Positions 50,301 through 58,983 of a stretch of 64,000 nucleotides of DNA are shown here, piece after piece (positions within the stretch are counted from its first letter, which is position 1; the number at the start of each line of letters is the position of its first letter). The notes under the pieces are model-generated. The model saw nothing but the letters and a program-made list of their open reading frames with translations, did not search any database and had not been told where the DNA came from. The position numbers and the translations under genes were made by a program. This stretch comes from Campanula takesimana (Eukaryota; Streptophyta; Magnoliopsida; Asterales; Campanulaceae), in the NCBI GenBank assembly GCA_026119855.1, contig JAOWBW010000442.1, forward strand, positions 62,001-126,000, in the 5' to 3' direction.

Positions 50301-51119
50301 TTAACTATGACTGAATATCTAGGCTATTAATAATAGAATATCACAAAGGATCTTTATCTTTATCTTTATCACACCCAATCCCCAACTGCGCAACCCTACC
50401 TCTACGTTCGATTCTGGCATGCTTCTTTCAAGTCATTACCATCAGACTCTGTTAGTGCCGTAATTAAGGCCATTATAAAAAATGAGCTCGTATATTGTGT
50501 GTAGAAATTATCAGGTCCTTTCTTGTGACTTACTAATCGAGAGATGATCCTACATTCATGCCTGTCAGGCGTACAAATCTGATATTCCTAAAGAAGGGTT
50601 CAAACTAGGGAAATTTACCGTGGCTTTAAGAGCACAGTGAGGACTCTTAAGAACTATTAGACCAATAAATCAATGATCTTTTTTGTAAAAAGGGTTTCCT
50701 GACTTCTAATGCCTACTTTGCTGATCCAAAATTTGTCAGACATTAGTTCATCTCTGTTTGATTGTTTATATTATGCTTCTTGTTGCCAAGACGACGTTGA
50801 GATGATAACACCATGTCGACTGATCCCCTTTCAATTCTTGCAGAGCTTATGCGTGGTGCATCACCAGAACTTCCATCTATCGACTCACCAGAACATCCAT
50901 CAATGGATTCCATGTTCCGTAAGTTTCCATGTTCAATAATCACCAAAATATTTATAATAATCTCATTCCCCAGTGCCTGAGGCAATGTCCCCATAACTAA
51001 AAATGTAGTTTAAAAATGTATGTGCAGCCGATCCCAAAATGGATTATACATCAAAAGGAACACCAGATGAGATCGACGTACAGATGATAGCAGCCGGTGC
51101 TGAGGCAATGTCCCCATAA
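26380..51119 (+). CDS. NDR-family AGC serine/threonine protein kinase (13 exons)
   Basis: Exons: 26380-26525, 35458-35632, 37693-37776, 39416-39657, 39791-40034, 41015-41094, 43027-43111, 44006-44137, 44249-44362, 44479-44526, 45076-45160, 50844-50918 and 51028-51119. These sum to 1602 nt (533 residues) with consistent phases and GT-AG junctions. N-terminal MOB-binding-type helix at about 20-70 (KQFIENHYKTQMKNIQERKE). Kinase domain from about 90: GRGAFGEV loop, Lys123 in IYAMKK, HRDIKPDN with Asp217, D235-F-G. An insert of about 60 residues lies between DFG and the activation segment, as in NDR/LATS kinases; the activation loop is FSTVGTPDYIAPE with Ser300. The hydrophobic motif is FVGYTYKNF with Thr464. 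These are the two phosphorylation sites known to activate NDR kinases. Family members work with MOB co-activators in growth and polarity signalling. The insert here is acidic (EPMEDENSMEPMDID) rather than strongly basic, unlike animal NDR auto-inhibitory segments. Confidence 0.95.
26886..28330. mobile_element. Stowaway-like MITE split by a foldback element (NDR intron 1)
   Basis: Left part 26886-27061, right part 28241-28330. Ends CTCCCTCCGTCCCACTCG and GGGTGGGACGGAGGGAG. Comparison with the uninterrupted relative at 11643-11896 shows the two parts join at a CATACTCACAAC sequence, which is where the insertion occurred. Confidence 0.85.
27062..28240. mobile_element. Mutator-like foldback element, 1.18 kb, nested in a MITE
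   Basis: Long inverted arms of about 300 bp: the left starts GGGAAAATATAGATTTAT and the right ends with its complement. A 9-10 bp target duplication with one mismatch (TTTCATACTC at 27052-27061, TTCCATACTC at 28241-28250) fits the Mutator superfamily. The arms repeat a GGGCATATTTGCA-type motif. The interior is (CAC)n-rich on the left and (GTG)n-rich on the right, so the whole element can fold back on itself. No transposase ORF. The His/Thr/Pro-rich ORFs over the trinucleotide repeats are artefacts. Confidence 0.85.
28331..29184. other. Intron 1 sequence without recognisable features
   Basis: No ORF, RNA gene or repeat recognised in this part of the kinase intron. Confidence 0.5.
29185..29440. 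mobile_element. Stowaway-like MITE (NDR intron 1)
   Basis: CTCCCTCTGTCCCTAAATGAAT at the left faces ATTCATTTAGGGACAAAGGG at the right. TA is seen only on the left; the right terminus is degenerate. Confidence 0.75.
29441..30868. other. Intron 1 sequence without recognisable features
   Basis: No supported coding, RNA or repeat feature. Only short open frames. Confidence 0.45.
30869..31500 (+). repeat. Probable degenerate LTR with TATA box (NDR intron 1)
   Basis: Begins near TGTTAGGTTATGG. It has GC-rich repeated motifs (GTGCACGGTCGTGC at about 30945, GTGCACTGTCGTGCAT at about 30967, GCGCGCGCGACCATGCAAC near 31036), a TATA box TATATAAAC at 31138-31146 and a U5-like tail with ATTGTAATAACACAGATTGTG. 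No matching second LTR and no clear target duplication were found, so the boundaries are approximate. Confidence 0.4.
32071..32547 (+). repeat. 5' LTR of the small LTR element
   Basis: 477 bp. It includes a repeated CGTTTACTAGTATCGATT / TACGAGTATCGATT motif in its 3' third. Confidence 0.9.
32636..32971 (+). CDS. Hypothetical ORF inside the small LTR element
   Basis: 111 residues from an ATG after an A-run, starting MVDSSWLFFESS. Rich in acidic and aromatic residues, with a C-Y-C-E-V-C cluster but no zinc-knuckle spacing, no transmembrane segment and no known domain. It fills most of the internal region between the primer-binding site and the purine tract. It may be a remnant of a leader or gag ORF of the parent element. 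A second, shorter frame follows to about 33160. Confidence 0.35.
   Translation: MVDSSWLFFESSCNDPFIDWSKPPIFDECYCEVCQSIISHQIGVTTVDLQLFQDELMLNFEAEKNCHSYEDPFDIYNTPTEEYFPGYIKKIIASRVYYVALDGLDGHCYAS
33127..33603 (+). repeat. 3' LTR of the small LTR element
   Basis: 477 bp, clearly diverged from the 5' LTR by substitutions and small indels, so this insertion is older than the Tekay-like one. Confidence 0.9.
36456..36645. repeat. Tandem duplication of about 95 bp including a MITE end (NDR intron 2)
   Basis: Two copies starting GGATTCTA(T/C)GAGAGG and ending AGTGTAGTAATTTCCCTG, each with a TACTCCCTCTGTCC MITE end. A single right MITE end (GGATGGAGGGAG) follows at about 36668-36680. Confidence 0.85.
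37115..37432. mobile_element. Palindromic element with repeated ACGTTGCATTAATTGATA motif (NDR intron 2)
   Basis: The outer arms TCTATGCAATGTA and TACATTGCATAAATAG face each other. The motif TACGTTGCATTAATTGATA occurs three times or more in the interior, in both orientations. Ends within AATTGGG/CCCAATT. No clear target duplication. Confidence 0.6.
37777..39415. other. NDR intron 3
   Basis: No element recognised apart from an ACAT tetranucleotide microsatellite at about 38878-38902. Confidence 0.7.
40035..41014. other. NDR intron 5
   Basis: Contains a C-run near 40172-40190 and a MITE-like left end (ACTCCCTCCATTCC at about 40234) without a convincing right end. Confidence 0.6.
41095..43026. 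other. NDR intron 6, with a G-quadruplex-type tract
   Basis: Near 41371-41403 the plus (sense) strand has five runs of four or five G separated by one or two bases (GGGGGAGGGGTAGGGGTAGG and on). Otherwise no gene or element recognised. Confidence 0.7.
43112..44005. other. NDR intron 7
   Basis: No element or RNA gene recognised. A short plus-strand ORF at 43102-43323 runs from exon 7 into the intron and is not separate. Confidence 0.6.
45641..45836 (-). repeat. 3' LTR of the Copia element
   Basis: 196 bp, adjacent to target duplication CACCC. The last polyprotein codons run up to it. Confidence 0.9.
45812..50071 (-). pseudogene. gag-pol polyprotein of the Copia element, broken
   Basis: ATG at 50071. 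Gag has one zinc knuckle (C-Q-W-C-x4-H-x4-C, near 49200). Protease is D-S-G-A-T-D-H near 48990. The integrase region starts with H-H-R-L-G-H near 48585. Reverse transcriptase starts near 47350 with Y-V-D-D near 46795. RNase H lies at about 46330-45920 (F-T-D-A-D-W-A-G, then the ADALTKALP segment). At least five lesions: a one-base shift near 49610, TGA at 48708-48710, a shift near 46895, a shift with stop near 46680, and TAA at 46544-46546. The gene cannot make a complete polyprotein. Confidence 0.92.
50170..50371 (-). repeat. 5' LTR of the Copia element
   Basis: 202 bp, adjacent to target duplication CACCC at 50372-50376 and to the primer-binding site at about 50157-50169. Confidence 0.9.
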
Positions 51120-51150
51120 CTAATAAGAAAAATGTAGTTTAAAAAATGGC
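50973..51150 (+). repeat. Duplicated terminal segment of the NDR coding region
   Basis: About 50 bp including the last codons and stop (CTGAGGCAATGTCCCCATAACTAA, then AAATGTAGTTTAAAAA) occur in intron 12 at about 50979-51020 and again at the true gene end at about 51100-51147. The intron copy is spliced out in the proposed model. Confidence 0.85.
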
Positions 51151-51477
51151 CAAAAGCGGAGCGTGGGGCCCGGTGCCTTTATATTTTAGTCAGGTTATCT
51201 AAGTGTACAGTAGTACCTGAAAATCTTTGAGTTGACTTTGGGTTTCTTAGTAGGGGAATACACTTAAATGTGTTGTAATAGTAACCTAGGAGGATAGGGA
51301 TGGCCTTGTCCTGGCTGCCCAGGTTGGCAAAATTTAGAAAATTTGCCTTCTCTTGTGGCAGTTTCTGGTCTGGGATTGCAAAAACTACTGTTATGGTGGG
51401 AAGAACTGATTATTTATGAGTTGAAGTAGTTTTAATAATTGCTTGTGTTGTTTTCAGTATTTGGAAATCATGCACTA

Positions 51478-51662
51478 CTTCCGTCCCTAAATCAATGTCC
51501 ATGTTTCATATAGGGAGTCGCTCCAAAATGGTTCACTTTTTAAACAAAATTGGTAAAGAAACATTTAAGGATAAAGATTTTTATTATACTATATAAAAAG
51601 GGTATTTATTTTGGGACAAAAAAAAATCTTGAAAATAGACATTAATTTAAGGACGGAGGAAG
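51478..51662. mobile_element. Stowaway-like MITE
   Basis: Runs from CTTCCGTCCCTAAATCAATGTC to GACATTAATTTAAGGACGGAGG. TA on the left; the right flank is degenerate. Confidence 0.7.
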
Positions 51663-51744
51663 TGATATTTGCCATTGTTTGTATTTAGAAACCAAGAAAC
51701 AATTCAAGAAACTACAAATTAGTCTAGTTGTTTTCTCAAGTGAG

Positions 51745-51959
51745 TAATTCTGGAATTTTGAGCAGTTATAAATGCTACTTATAATTATGTTAATGTGAAT
51801 CTAAAAATTGATATTAATAGTATTTATAATGGTGTATCAAGAACAATTTCAAAAATTTCATTAGAATAATTAAAAGTAGCCTTAATTATTACTCAAAGTT
51901 CTTTTGTCAAACCCATGAAAATAAAAAATAGGGGGACTATCATTCTGGGACATTAGGAG
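51745..51959. mobile_element. MITE, second copy of the 12375-12588 family
   Basis: Internal sequence nearly identical to 12375-12588, same orientation. Ends GGACATTAGGAG before TA. The left boundary is approximate. Confidence 0.65.
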
Positions 51960-52077
51960 TATCATGTTTCTAGCTGGAGAAAGAAACTTCGTACAACTTT
52001 GTCGTTGTACATGCATGATAGTAAAACACTTTTTAAAAATGGTTGACAAGTCAAATTGACATATATTTAAAGACATA

Positions 52078-52334
52078 CTCCATCTGTCCCAGCTTATTTG
52101 ACACCTTTTGATCAAAACTGATCAACTTAAAGTCGGTTTGATCAACACTTTATAGAAATATTTATGATCCGAATAAAAATTTAAAAAAATGTAAAATGAT
52201 CACCATTAAAAATCCTCTCAATAACAATTTTTTTTTTTTTTTGGAACATAAATATTTCTATAAAGTGTTAGTCAAAACGACCCTAAGTTGACCAGTTTTA
52301 ATCAAATGTATCAAGTCAGCGGGGACGGTGGGAG
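52078..52334. mobile_element. Stowaway-like MITE
   Basis: CTCCATCTGTCCCAGCTTATTT at the left, GCGGGGACGGTGGGAG at the right, TA flanks. The interior arms (CTTTATAGAAATATTTATG and its complement) pair. Confidence 0.8.
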
Positions 52335-53108
52335 TATGGAGTAATCAACATTTTGCTAGTTTAAGAAAACGGAAGGAAAAAAATGAAAGAGGCTCCAAAT
52401 CTGTTATTGCTGCTTTCTATCTCTTTAGGTTCTGGTTTCCTTTTCACACCGAGGAAAAAAAAGGGTATGATCCAGTTGCATAAAATGATGCAAATTGGAT
52501 TGCATATATTCCTTATTCCTCATATCTTCAACATGACAAACTGTTGAACTTGAATAAATTTTATTGTTGGGTAAAATACAAAATAGGGCATAACATCCAC
52601 AAAGCGATTGCAATTTGGTGCTTTGGAGCTTGACGTCCCAATTTTACCAATTTAGTTCTCATTTTTACAATTTAAACTTAAATGTGCGTAAACAAAACAA
52701 ACATGAAAGAATATTTTAGAACGGAAAGAGTAATTCAAATGGTTAGTGTCAAAGCTGAAGATGCAACGAGGAAGTGAAGACAGTACAGAGTGAGGAATTG
52801 ACCAATTTACCTTAAATTTTTATTGGCCAACTATAAAATTGGTACTATGTTCTTGGTTCTCCATGTAATTTGTCCAAACATTTAGGAGGGATAAAAACAA
52901 GTACCTCCATTACATATGTGCTAGAAAACCTCACTCTTGATAAATGATTTTAACTGCATGAGCATAAAGAATCAATCTAGTAGGGGTAAATAGCTCTTGA
53001 TTAAAATGGGCACACCCGACTTAGAGAGACTATAACTCACTTCTATAACTGTATTTGACCGTCAACTTTAAAGACCACCTTACTCGTCACTTTGACTGTT
53101 TGACGACG

Positions 53109-56100
53109 TTACAGTAGTGTAGCATCTTTCTTCTCTTCTGTAGTTGCAGCCGTCTCATTGGGCTTTACATCTTCTTCATCTTTGCTTTCTTTTACTGTCA
53201 AATTTTCCAAAAGATTCGCAGCTGAATCTGCTTCTTCAACCGCCTCTTTTGTTGTCTTCTTTTGAGATTCAGTAACTTCTTCAATGGCTTCTTTAAAAGA
53301 TTTGCAGTCTGAAGAAAAAAGACGGCGCCAAGGAAATCAGTTCCATTCAGAAATAAGAACAGTATTTGACATCTATATGCAACACAGTAACTATGACGTG
53401 TAAAACGAATGGGGACACATGAAAAAGGGATTGAGTTTATGAGCTTCTTATGTGCCAACACGGGTAAAGATTATTGATCTAAATGGTCTCTCCTACATGA
53501 TAGAGAGAACTGAAGAAAACTGATCAAACCTTTCCTTTATGGAACAAAAGGTGTTGTAGAGTCAACTCTAATCTAGAAACAAGAAGTAAATGAAATGCTC
53601 GTTATGTACTTCATTCAAAGAACAGTAACTCGGGTTTAACAAGTAACAGTCGAATTGTACTCTCTAGATGCAATCATATAATGTAAAACTCAATTGCCAA
53701 CAACATTCAGTAACAATGTTTACTTTTAAGTTTCTTCTCTTTTTACTCTTTGAAGGAAGGACCCTGCCTTAGAAAACTCAAAAAGTAAGGAAAAAGGAGA
53801 AAAACAAGGTTGGCATAATCTCAAAAACCAAGGGCTCATGTCATCGGCGAATCAAATAAGTGTGATCCTAGTGAGTGTTTCTTCTTTCCTCCTAAGATTA
53901 ACAAAAAGGGGATTATACCTAAGCAATCCTCCAGGGGAACTAACATATCAAGAACAACTGTCTCTACTATTCATTACCAGTAACAAGATTTTGCAATAGT
54001 TCCTTAACTAAACACAAGAACACGCAAAGGAAGCAACCAAGAAATGAAACTGAATTAGATAATAAAACATTTTGCATGGAAGCAGATAGAGAAAGTCAGA
54101 AATCTCGTGTGGAAATGCCGCTCATTGCCCTGAATTAACAGGATGCTGCGTTTGCATAGAGATATCATCATTCGATCATCACATGAGTTTTTGACGGTTG
54201 ACCACGCATAGCATACAAAATTATGATACTAGTTTTTAACAAAATAATATTTCTGACAAAATATGGTGGTATGATGTTCACAAGGGACAAATAAAACTAA
54301 TGACAGATGGACCATAGCTACAATTACTCTAAGGGGGAGTTAAGTGCATCAAGCATCAGGTGCTTGATGCTTGATATAATGTAAGAGTAATTTGAAGGTG
54401 GGATGCATGATTTTATTCTTTTATTCAACATAAATATGTCCAACATCCTCTTAATCATTGAGAATCAAAATCCTTGCTTGATGAGTAAGAGCCTCACTCA
54501 ACATCCAACATCTAGCACTTAAAGTGATCAAATGCATCCTACCTCCAAATTACCCTTATATTATATTAAGCATCAAGCACTTGATGCTTGATACGCCAAA
54601 CACCCCCCAAGTCTCAAGAACAATAGCTACGATTCCTCCTAAGTCAAAAAAAAAATTGAATGAAAATAGATAAATCAGAAATCTTGTCAGGAGAGGATCA
54701 CTCAATGCATTCACTTAATTAGATGCTTACAAAAAGATCTCAATTCCAAACCTACATACAATTAAATACAAGAAATAAAGCATCAGAAATTTGTCTGCCC
54801 ACCTTGAAATAAGAATTCACTTAAAATATTTTTGGCTGTACACACTACACAGAAAGAGAAGTCAGAAATCTCGTGTGGAAGTGCCGCTCAATGCATTCTA
54901 CTAACTAGATGCTGCGTTTGCACAAAGATATCATCATTCTAATCAAAAGTATAAACAAAAATGATGCTTGTTAACAATGAAACTTGTATGTTCCCCTCAA
55001 ATTGGAACCATTATCTGATTAAGATATTTGGCTCGCAAGTAAACAGAGAAAGTCAGAAATCTCGTGTGGAAAGTGCCGCTCACTGCATTCAATTTATCAA
55101 ATGCTGCGTTTGCACAAAGATCTCATCATCCCAAGTCTCAACATAACTATTACCTTGACAATTATAAGCCTATATTTTCGCTTGTGCGCCTCAACAGTCT
55201 AACAATATGCTCAAGTATTCCACAGACACCAAAACAATGACATCAACTCATGCTAAAAAATAACTCCAGTAACAGAAAATCTCGTTTTATTACTCATCAA
55301 TTGATCCATAAAAACTAAAACTCAAAAGTATTAACATAGGGAAAGAGTCAATAACTATATACAATCCTCAGTTCAGGTATAGAGGACCTGGGAGTGATAA
55401 CTGAACATATTATAAATACAGAAACATGAAAAACAATGCATAGACACGATAATTAACTTCTGACTTATTCAGTACACAATTTAAGTACTTTATCACAATA
55501 AACTTATGCACTTGAAGACAAATAAATAATAAAACACAGTAGATATGGAACATAACATCAAATACAGTTAGAATACTCACTCTCAATAGAAGGAAAGCGA
55601 ATACAAAACAGCTCAGGTTTCAACTCCCCATCTGCAAAATCAGTTGCATGCCAGACACATGACTTTTCATTCCCTGCATGTTCTTGTACCGAAAAGGCCG
55701 GGGTCACTGAACTCAATATCAATCACCGAATCATCATAATCAGTATATATCGACATACCCGTATAGGCATATACATCAAAATCAAGAGTGTCAAATTACC
55801 AAAATGGTTGGCGCAGATTTTAAGAGTCTTGGACTGCCTCATAACAAGCCTGACCTTCTTCGTTTCTTTATGTTTGAGAAGCTTAACAGTACCAACACCT
55901 CTCTCCTTCCATTGATTCCCTTCCTTATCAAATCTATACAACTTCGCTCTCCTAAAAATCACACTTGTTGCGGATAAAGTTTTAATCCAATTACATTGAA
56001 TGAAAGTAAAGTTATTAAAATGTAGAGAAAGATACGTACAAATCGATAAGGACATCCTCTTCTTCTTCGCCTGTAGAAACGGCAACCTCATGTAGTCTGA

Positions 56101-56209
56101 CAATGGGGGCGACTTGTGCTCCGGTGTCTTCATCTTCGGCTGCGGCAGTGTCTGGCGCTTCTTCCTCTTCTTCAGCTTCTCTTATCAACGGCTCCGTCGT
56201 ATTCGCCAT
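53109..56209 (-). CDS. RANBP1: Ran-binding protein 1 (RanBP1) homologue
   Basis: Four exons: 56209-56040, 55951-55800, 55706-55581 and 53308-53109, GT-AG throughout, 648 nt, 215 residues. The acidic N-terminus (REAEEEEEAPDTAAAEDED) is followed by a complete Ran-binding domain at about 30-165: VRLHEVAVSTGEEEEDVLID, RAKLYRF, WKERGVGTVKLL, RLVMRQSKTLKICANH, GNEKSCVWHATDFADGELKP and ELFCIRF. An acidic, Lys-rich tail follows. RanBP1 binds Ran-GTP in the cytoplasm, helps RanGAP hydrolyse it and so releases exported cargo. The tail matches plant RanBP1 length. Intron 3 is long (2.3 kb) and carries a local repeat family and a MITE. The ATG lies just inside a short leader, and upstream in-frame sequence gives no better start. 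Confidence 0.94.
54098..55140. repeat. Four-copy interspersed repeat inside RanBP1 intron 3
   Basis: A unit of about 80 bp containing CAGAAATCTCGTGTGGAA, GTGCCGCTCA, GATGCTGCGTTTGCA and ATATCATCATTC recurs at about 54098, 54677 (most diverged), 54865 and 55053. All copies are in the same orientation and each is preceded by an AGAGAAAGT-like lead-in. Confidence 0.85.
54330..54610. mobile_element. Palindromic MITE with GCATCAAGCATCA arms
   Basis: The left arm (AAGCATCAGGTGCTTGATGC, then TAATTTGAAGGTGGGATGCAT) is mirrored on the right (ATGCATCCTACCTCCAAATT, then AAGCACTTGATGCTTGATAC). Each arm is itself a small palindrome. The ends are G-rich/C-rich and the target duplication is unclear. Confidence 0.7.
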
Positions 56210-56534
56210 GGCTGTGCACAGAGTACTGTGTGAGTGAGAATCGGCGATGTGAGTGAGAGATTGAAGAAGGGAAGGTAGAGTTTAAGGAGAAATGAAATTA
56301 GGGTTTGGGTTCAAAATATTTGGCTAAATTACAAATATCCCCTTATAGTTTAGCCTCGAGTACTTATTGATCCATTAAGAATACTATTTTAACATGATAC
56401 TCAAATCATTTCAAAACAAATTTGTTTTCCATCTTCTCTTTGGTTTGTCGAATAAGGTCTGACCTATTAGTATTCGGGTGGGTGTGCAAGTAAAATTTAG
56501 AGTAAATACAAAAAAAAAAAAAAAAAAAAAAAAA
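56210..56534. other. RanBP1 upstream region
   Basis: Presumed leader and promoter. The A-run at 56511-56534 marks the edge of the next MITE. Confidence 0.4.
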
Positions 56535-56801
56535 CTCCCTCTGTCCTTAAAATGATTGTTCGGATTTTATTTTAAGGAACATCTGAAAATCTCAATTTTT
56601 TGTACAATTTGGTGGCTAAGATTCATATATAATCTTGTAATCTCCTTTTCAAACATTTAATTTTGCAAGTTTAAAGAGACTGGTGAAAAAAATTGGAAAA
56701 AAAATATATTTAAAGACAAAGCTATATTCAAAAGAGATATGGAGTATTTATTTTAGGGCAAAAATTTCTTAAAATTTGACATTTATTTAAGGACTGGGGA
56801 G
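56535..56801. mobile_element. Stowaway-like MITE
   Basis: Runs from CTCCCTCTGTCCTTAAAATG to TTATTTAAGGACTGGGGAG. TA on the right, an A-run on the left. Confidence 0.7.
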
Positions 56802-58036
56802 TATCATTTTAACATCCGGCAAATGATTTGTTTCCCCGAAGATGAATAGAGTATTTTCATTGTGTTTCTCACTTAATAAAATGTTAAATTTCAGTGGATT
56901 TATAATATGCAATTAAAATTGTACTCAATCAAATCATTTTAAATTGAGAAGAATTTGAGGTTTTTTCAGTTTGATTTTACACATTTATTAAAAAATTATG
57001 TTAAAGTACGGTGGTTAAAACTGTTTAAAAAATTGTCATAGAATGAATGTCTATCTTAAGTACGATGATTGAAATTGTTTAAAAAGAAAAAGAAAAAAAA
57101 TGGTTAATACCGAATCTGTATTAAAGTACGAGGACTAAAAGAGTCAACTGCCCTATAAAAAAAATCTCTAGCAAACTAAACGGACATGCATGTTCGAATA
57201 AAAGATTAATACTGAAGTTACAAAAACTTCTTACAAAATTTGAGTTATAAATACAGTTAGTACTGAATGGTTGGATGTTGTGTTTGTAGACGTTAATATT
57301 TATTAATTAAATGTTTAATCATAAACTATCAATTGTATTTGCAACCCATATTTTGTAAACAGTATTTGTAACTCTAGCATTGGTCTGAATAAAAATGGTA
57401 ATGACCTACCTATAGGCCTAAGCATAAGGAACAAATTTATGCCTAAGGCCCTATTGGAATACGTATGGGCTCATTAAATGCCTATAAACTGGGCTTGAGC
57501 CCTACACCAATCTCCATCGTCTATGCCCAACATTGCCTAACCCCCAACCCATCGCAAATCACAAGTGAAACCAAATTTATTTATTTATTTTTCGAGCAAA
57601 TGATAAATTTTATTCATTCACAACTAAAAAAGAGATGACACTCCATAAGATCGGAGGCTCATCTCAAATTTTAATAGCAGTTTCGAATCTAAATCTTGAG
57701 ACATACGGATTCCTCTCCAAGTAAAACATGGACACTACCTCAATCCGGCAATCAGGAAATTCCCCTTCGGGTAAGATGTTGCGTTGAGCACTTCATATGC
57801 AGAATCCGGGTTGACGAGAAAACGTCCACCAACAATCTCAAAATCCACGAACAATCTTTGTGCGGTTAAAACGTTGGCATCCACTTCATTGTGAGGAGAT
57901 ACAAGAATCATCGCAATTGCAAAACTAGAAAACGACAAACAGACAAATATACAAACAACGGATCTCACAAAGTAGAGAATACAACAGCTCTCACAAAAAG
58001 GAGATAACTTTATTATTGAAAAGCAAAAGAAAATCA
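56802..58036. other. Gene-free stretch
   Basis: No supported gene. An open minus-strand frame ends at 57735. Its only ATG-initiated part is about 59 residues, with no known domain. Confidence 0.45.
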
Positions 58037-58091
58037 CTCTTAATTTAAACTTTAATCGTTGAATTTTAATGATTAAAGTTTAAATTAAGAG
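58037..58091. other. Perfect 21-bp inverted repeat (hairpin)
   Basis: The arms 58037-58057 (CTCTTAATTTAAACTTTAATC) and 58071-58091 are exact complements with a 13-base loop. Confidence 0.85.
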
Positions 58092-58159
58092 TTAGAAACA
58101 AAAATCGAATTAAATCAAACAAAGAAGAAGATGGTTGGATCTTTGGATTAACAAATTAA

Positions 58160-58558
58160 GACCATCTACAATGGTTTCAACACCCATTTTCATTCAACAC
58201 CCACTTTTAACACTCCACGTCATCTTCTATCTCTTCCACCTAATATTTCAACTACTCCCTCTCTCTCAAAATAGATATCGTTTTGGAGTGTTTCGCACAT
58301 AAATGTCATTAATGCATGTGAAGAAGTCTCAAATACCCCTAAAATAATTCAACTACCTGGGTAATTAAATAGTTAGGTAAGAAATAGTTCACTATCATTA
58401 TTAATGGTACAATTAGTATAGAGCAATAAAAAAGTTTTGAAAATAGTGAAACGACAAGTATTTTAAGACAAAAATTAACTCCCAAAACGACATTTATTTT
58501 GAGACGGAGGGAGTACCATTCAACTTTTACACCCATTTTCAACACCATTGTAATGGTC
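58160..58558. mobile_element. Harbinger/Tourist-like MITE containing a Stowaway MITE
   Basis: TAA target duplications at 58157-58159 and 58559-58561. The ends GACCATCTACAATGG and CCATTGTAATGGTC face each other, followed by AACACCCATTTTC/GAAAATGGGTGT. The 3-bp TAA duplication fits PIF/Harbinger. Confidence 0.8.
58255..58513. mobile_element. Nested Stowaway-like MITE
   Basis: CTCCCTCTCTCTCAAAATAGAT to TTTATTTTGAGACGGAGGGAG, with TA on both sides, inside the element 58160-58558. Confidence 0.85.
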
Positions 58559-58983
58559 TAAGAAGAGGAAAATAGATCTAGAAGAAGAAAATGGAAAGAA
58601 AAGAGTTGCAGAGTTTAAAAGAGGTTTTTTGATACTTTGGATAGTTACCGTTAGCATGCATCCAGTGAAACCAGATTTTCAGAACTAAATATCAGAGAAA
58701 AAAAATTATAAGTACGAAAAATAAAGTAAGAGATAGAATAAGGGGTAGAAATAGTACTAAATTGTGTTGTGTGCGTGATAACTGAGTCTCATTAAATAAA
58801 AAATTTATTAAAACTTTGTTACTTTGATCAATCTCAATTGTGGTGTTAAGTACGAAAAAAGAAAAAAAATATCATAAGTTATAGTGAGATGGATATATGC
58901 AAAGATAAAATGGTACTCTACCTTCTAGCTAACTTTGACTTCAAATATAGTAATGTGAATGGCACTAAATTTACACAAATAAT

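Larger units (their letters stand above)
45641..50371 (-). mobile_element. Ty1/Copia LTR retrotransposon in NDR intron 11, antisense, decayed
   Basis: 4.73 kb, with an exact 5-bp target duplication CACCC at 45636-45640 and 50372-50376. The LTRs are 196 bp (45641-45836) and 202 bp (50170-50371); in element orientation they run from TGATAAAGATAAAG to CAATTTCTATA, so they end in TA rather than CA. They differ by about three substitutions and one TTTATC unit. The primer-binding site is TGGTAACCAGAGC just inside the right LTR; the purine tract CTTGAGGGAGCG is next to the left LTR. Short LTRs and the domain order suggest an Ale/Retrofit-type Copia, a tentative assignment. Confidence 0.93.
51120..53108. 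other. Tail-to-tail intergenic region between the NDR kinase and RanBP1 genes
   Basis: About 2 kb holding the 3' ends of two convergent genes and three MITEs (51478-51662, about 51745-51959, 52078-52334). No other gene recognised. Confidence 0.7.

Noticed and set aside
54098..55140. CRISPR-like spaced repeats
   Set aside because: Imperfect 80-bp units in a plant intron with irregular spacing; not a CRISPR array.
57735..58037. 100-residue minus-strand ORF with a hydrophobic start
   Set aside because: It begins at a GTG. Its only ATG-initiated part is about 59 residues, with no known domain or clear promoter.
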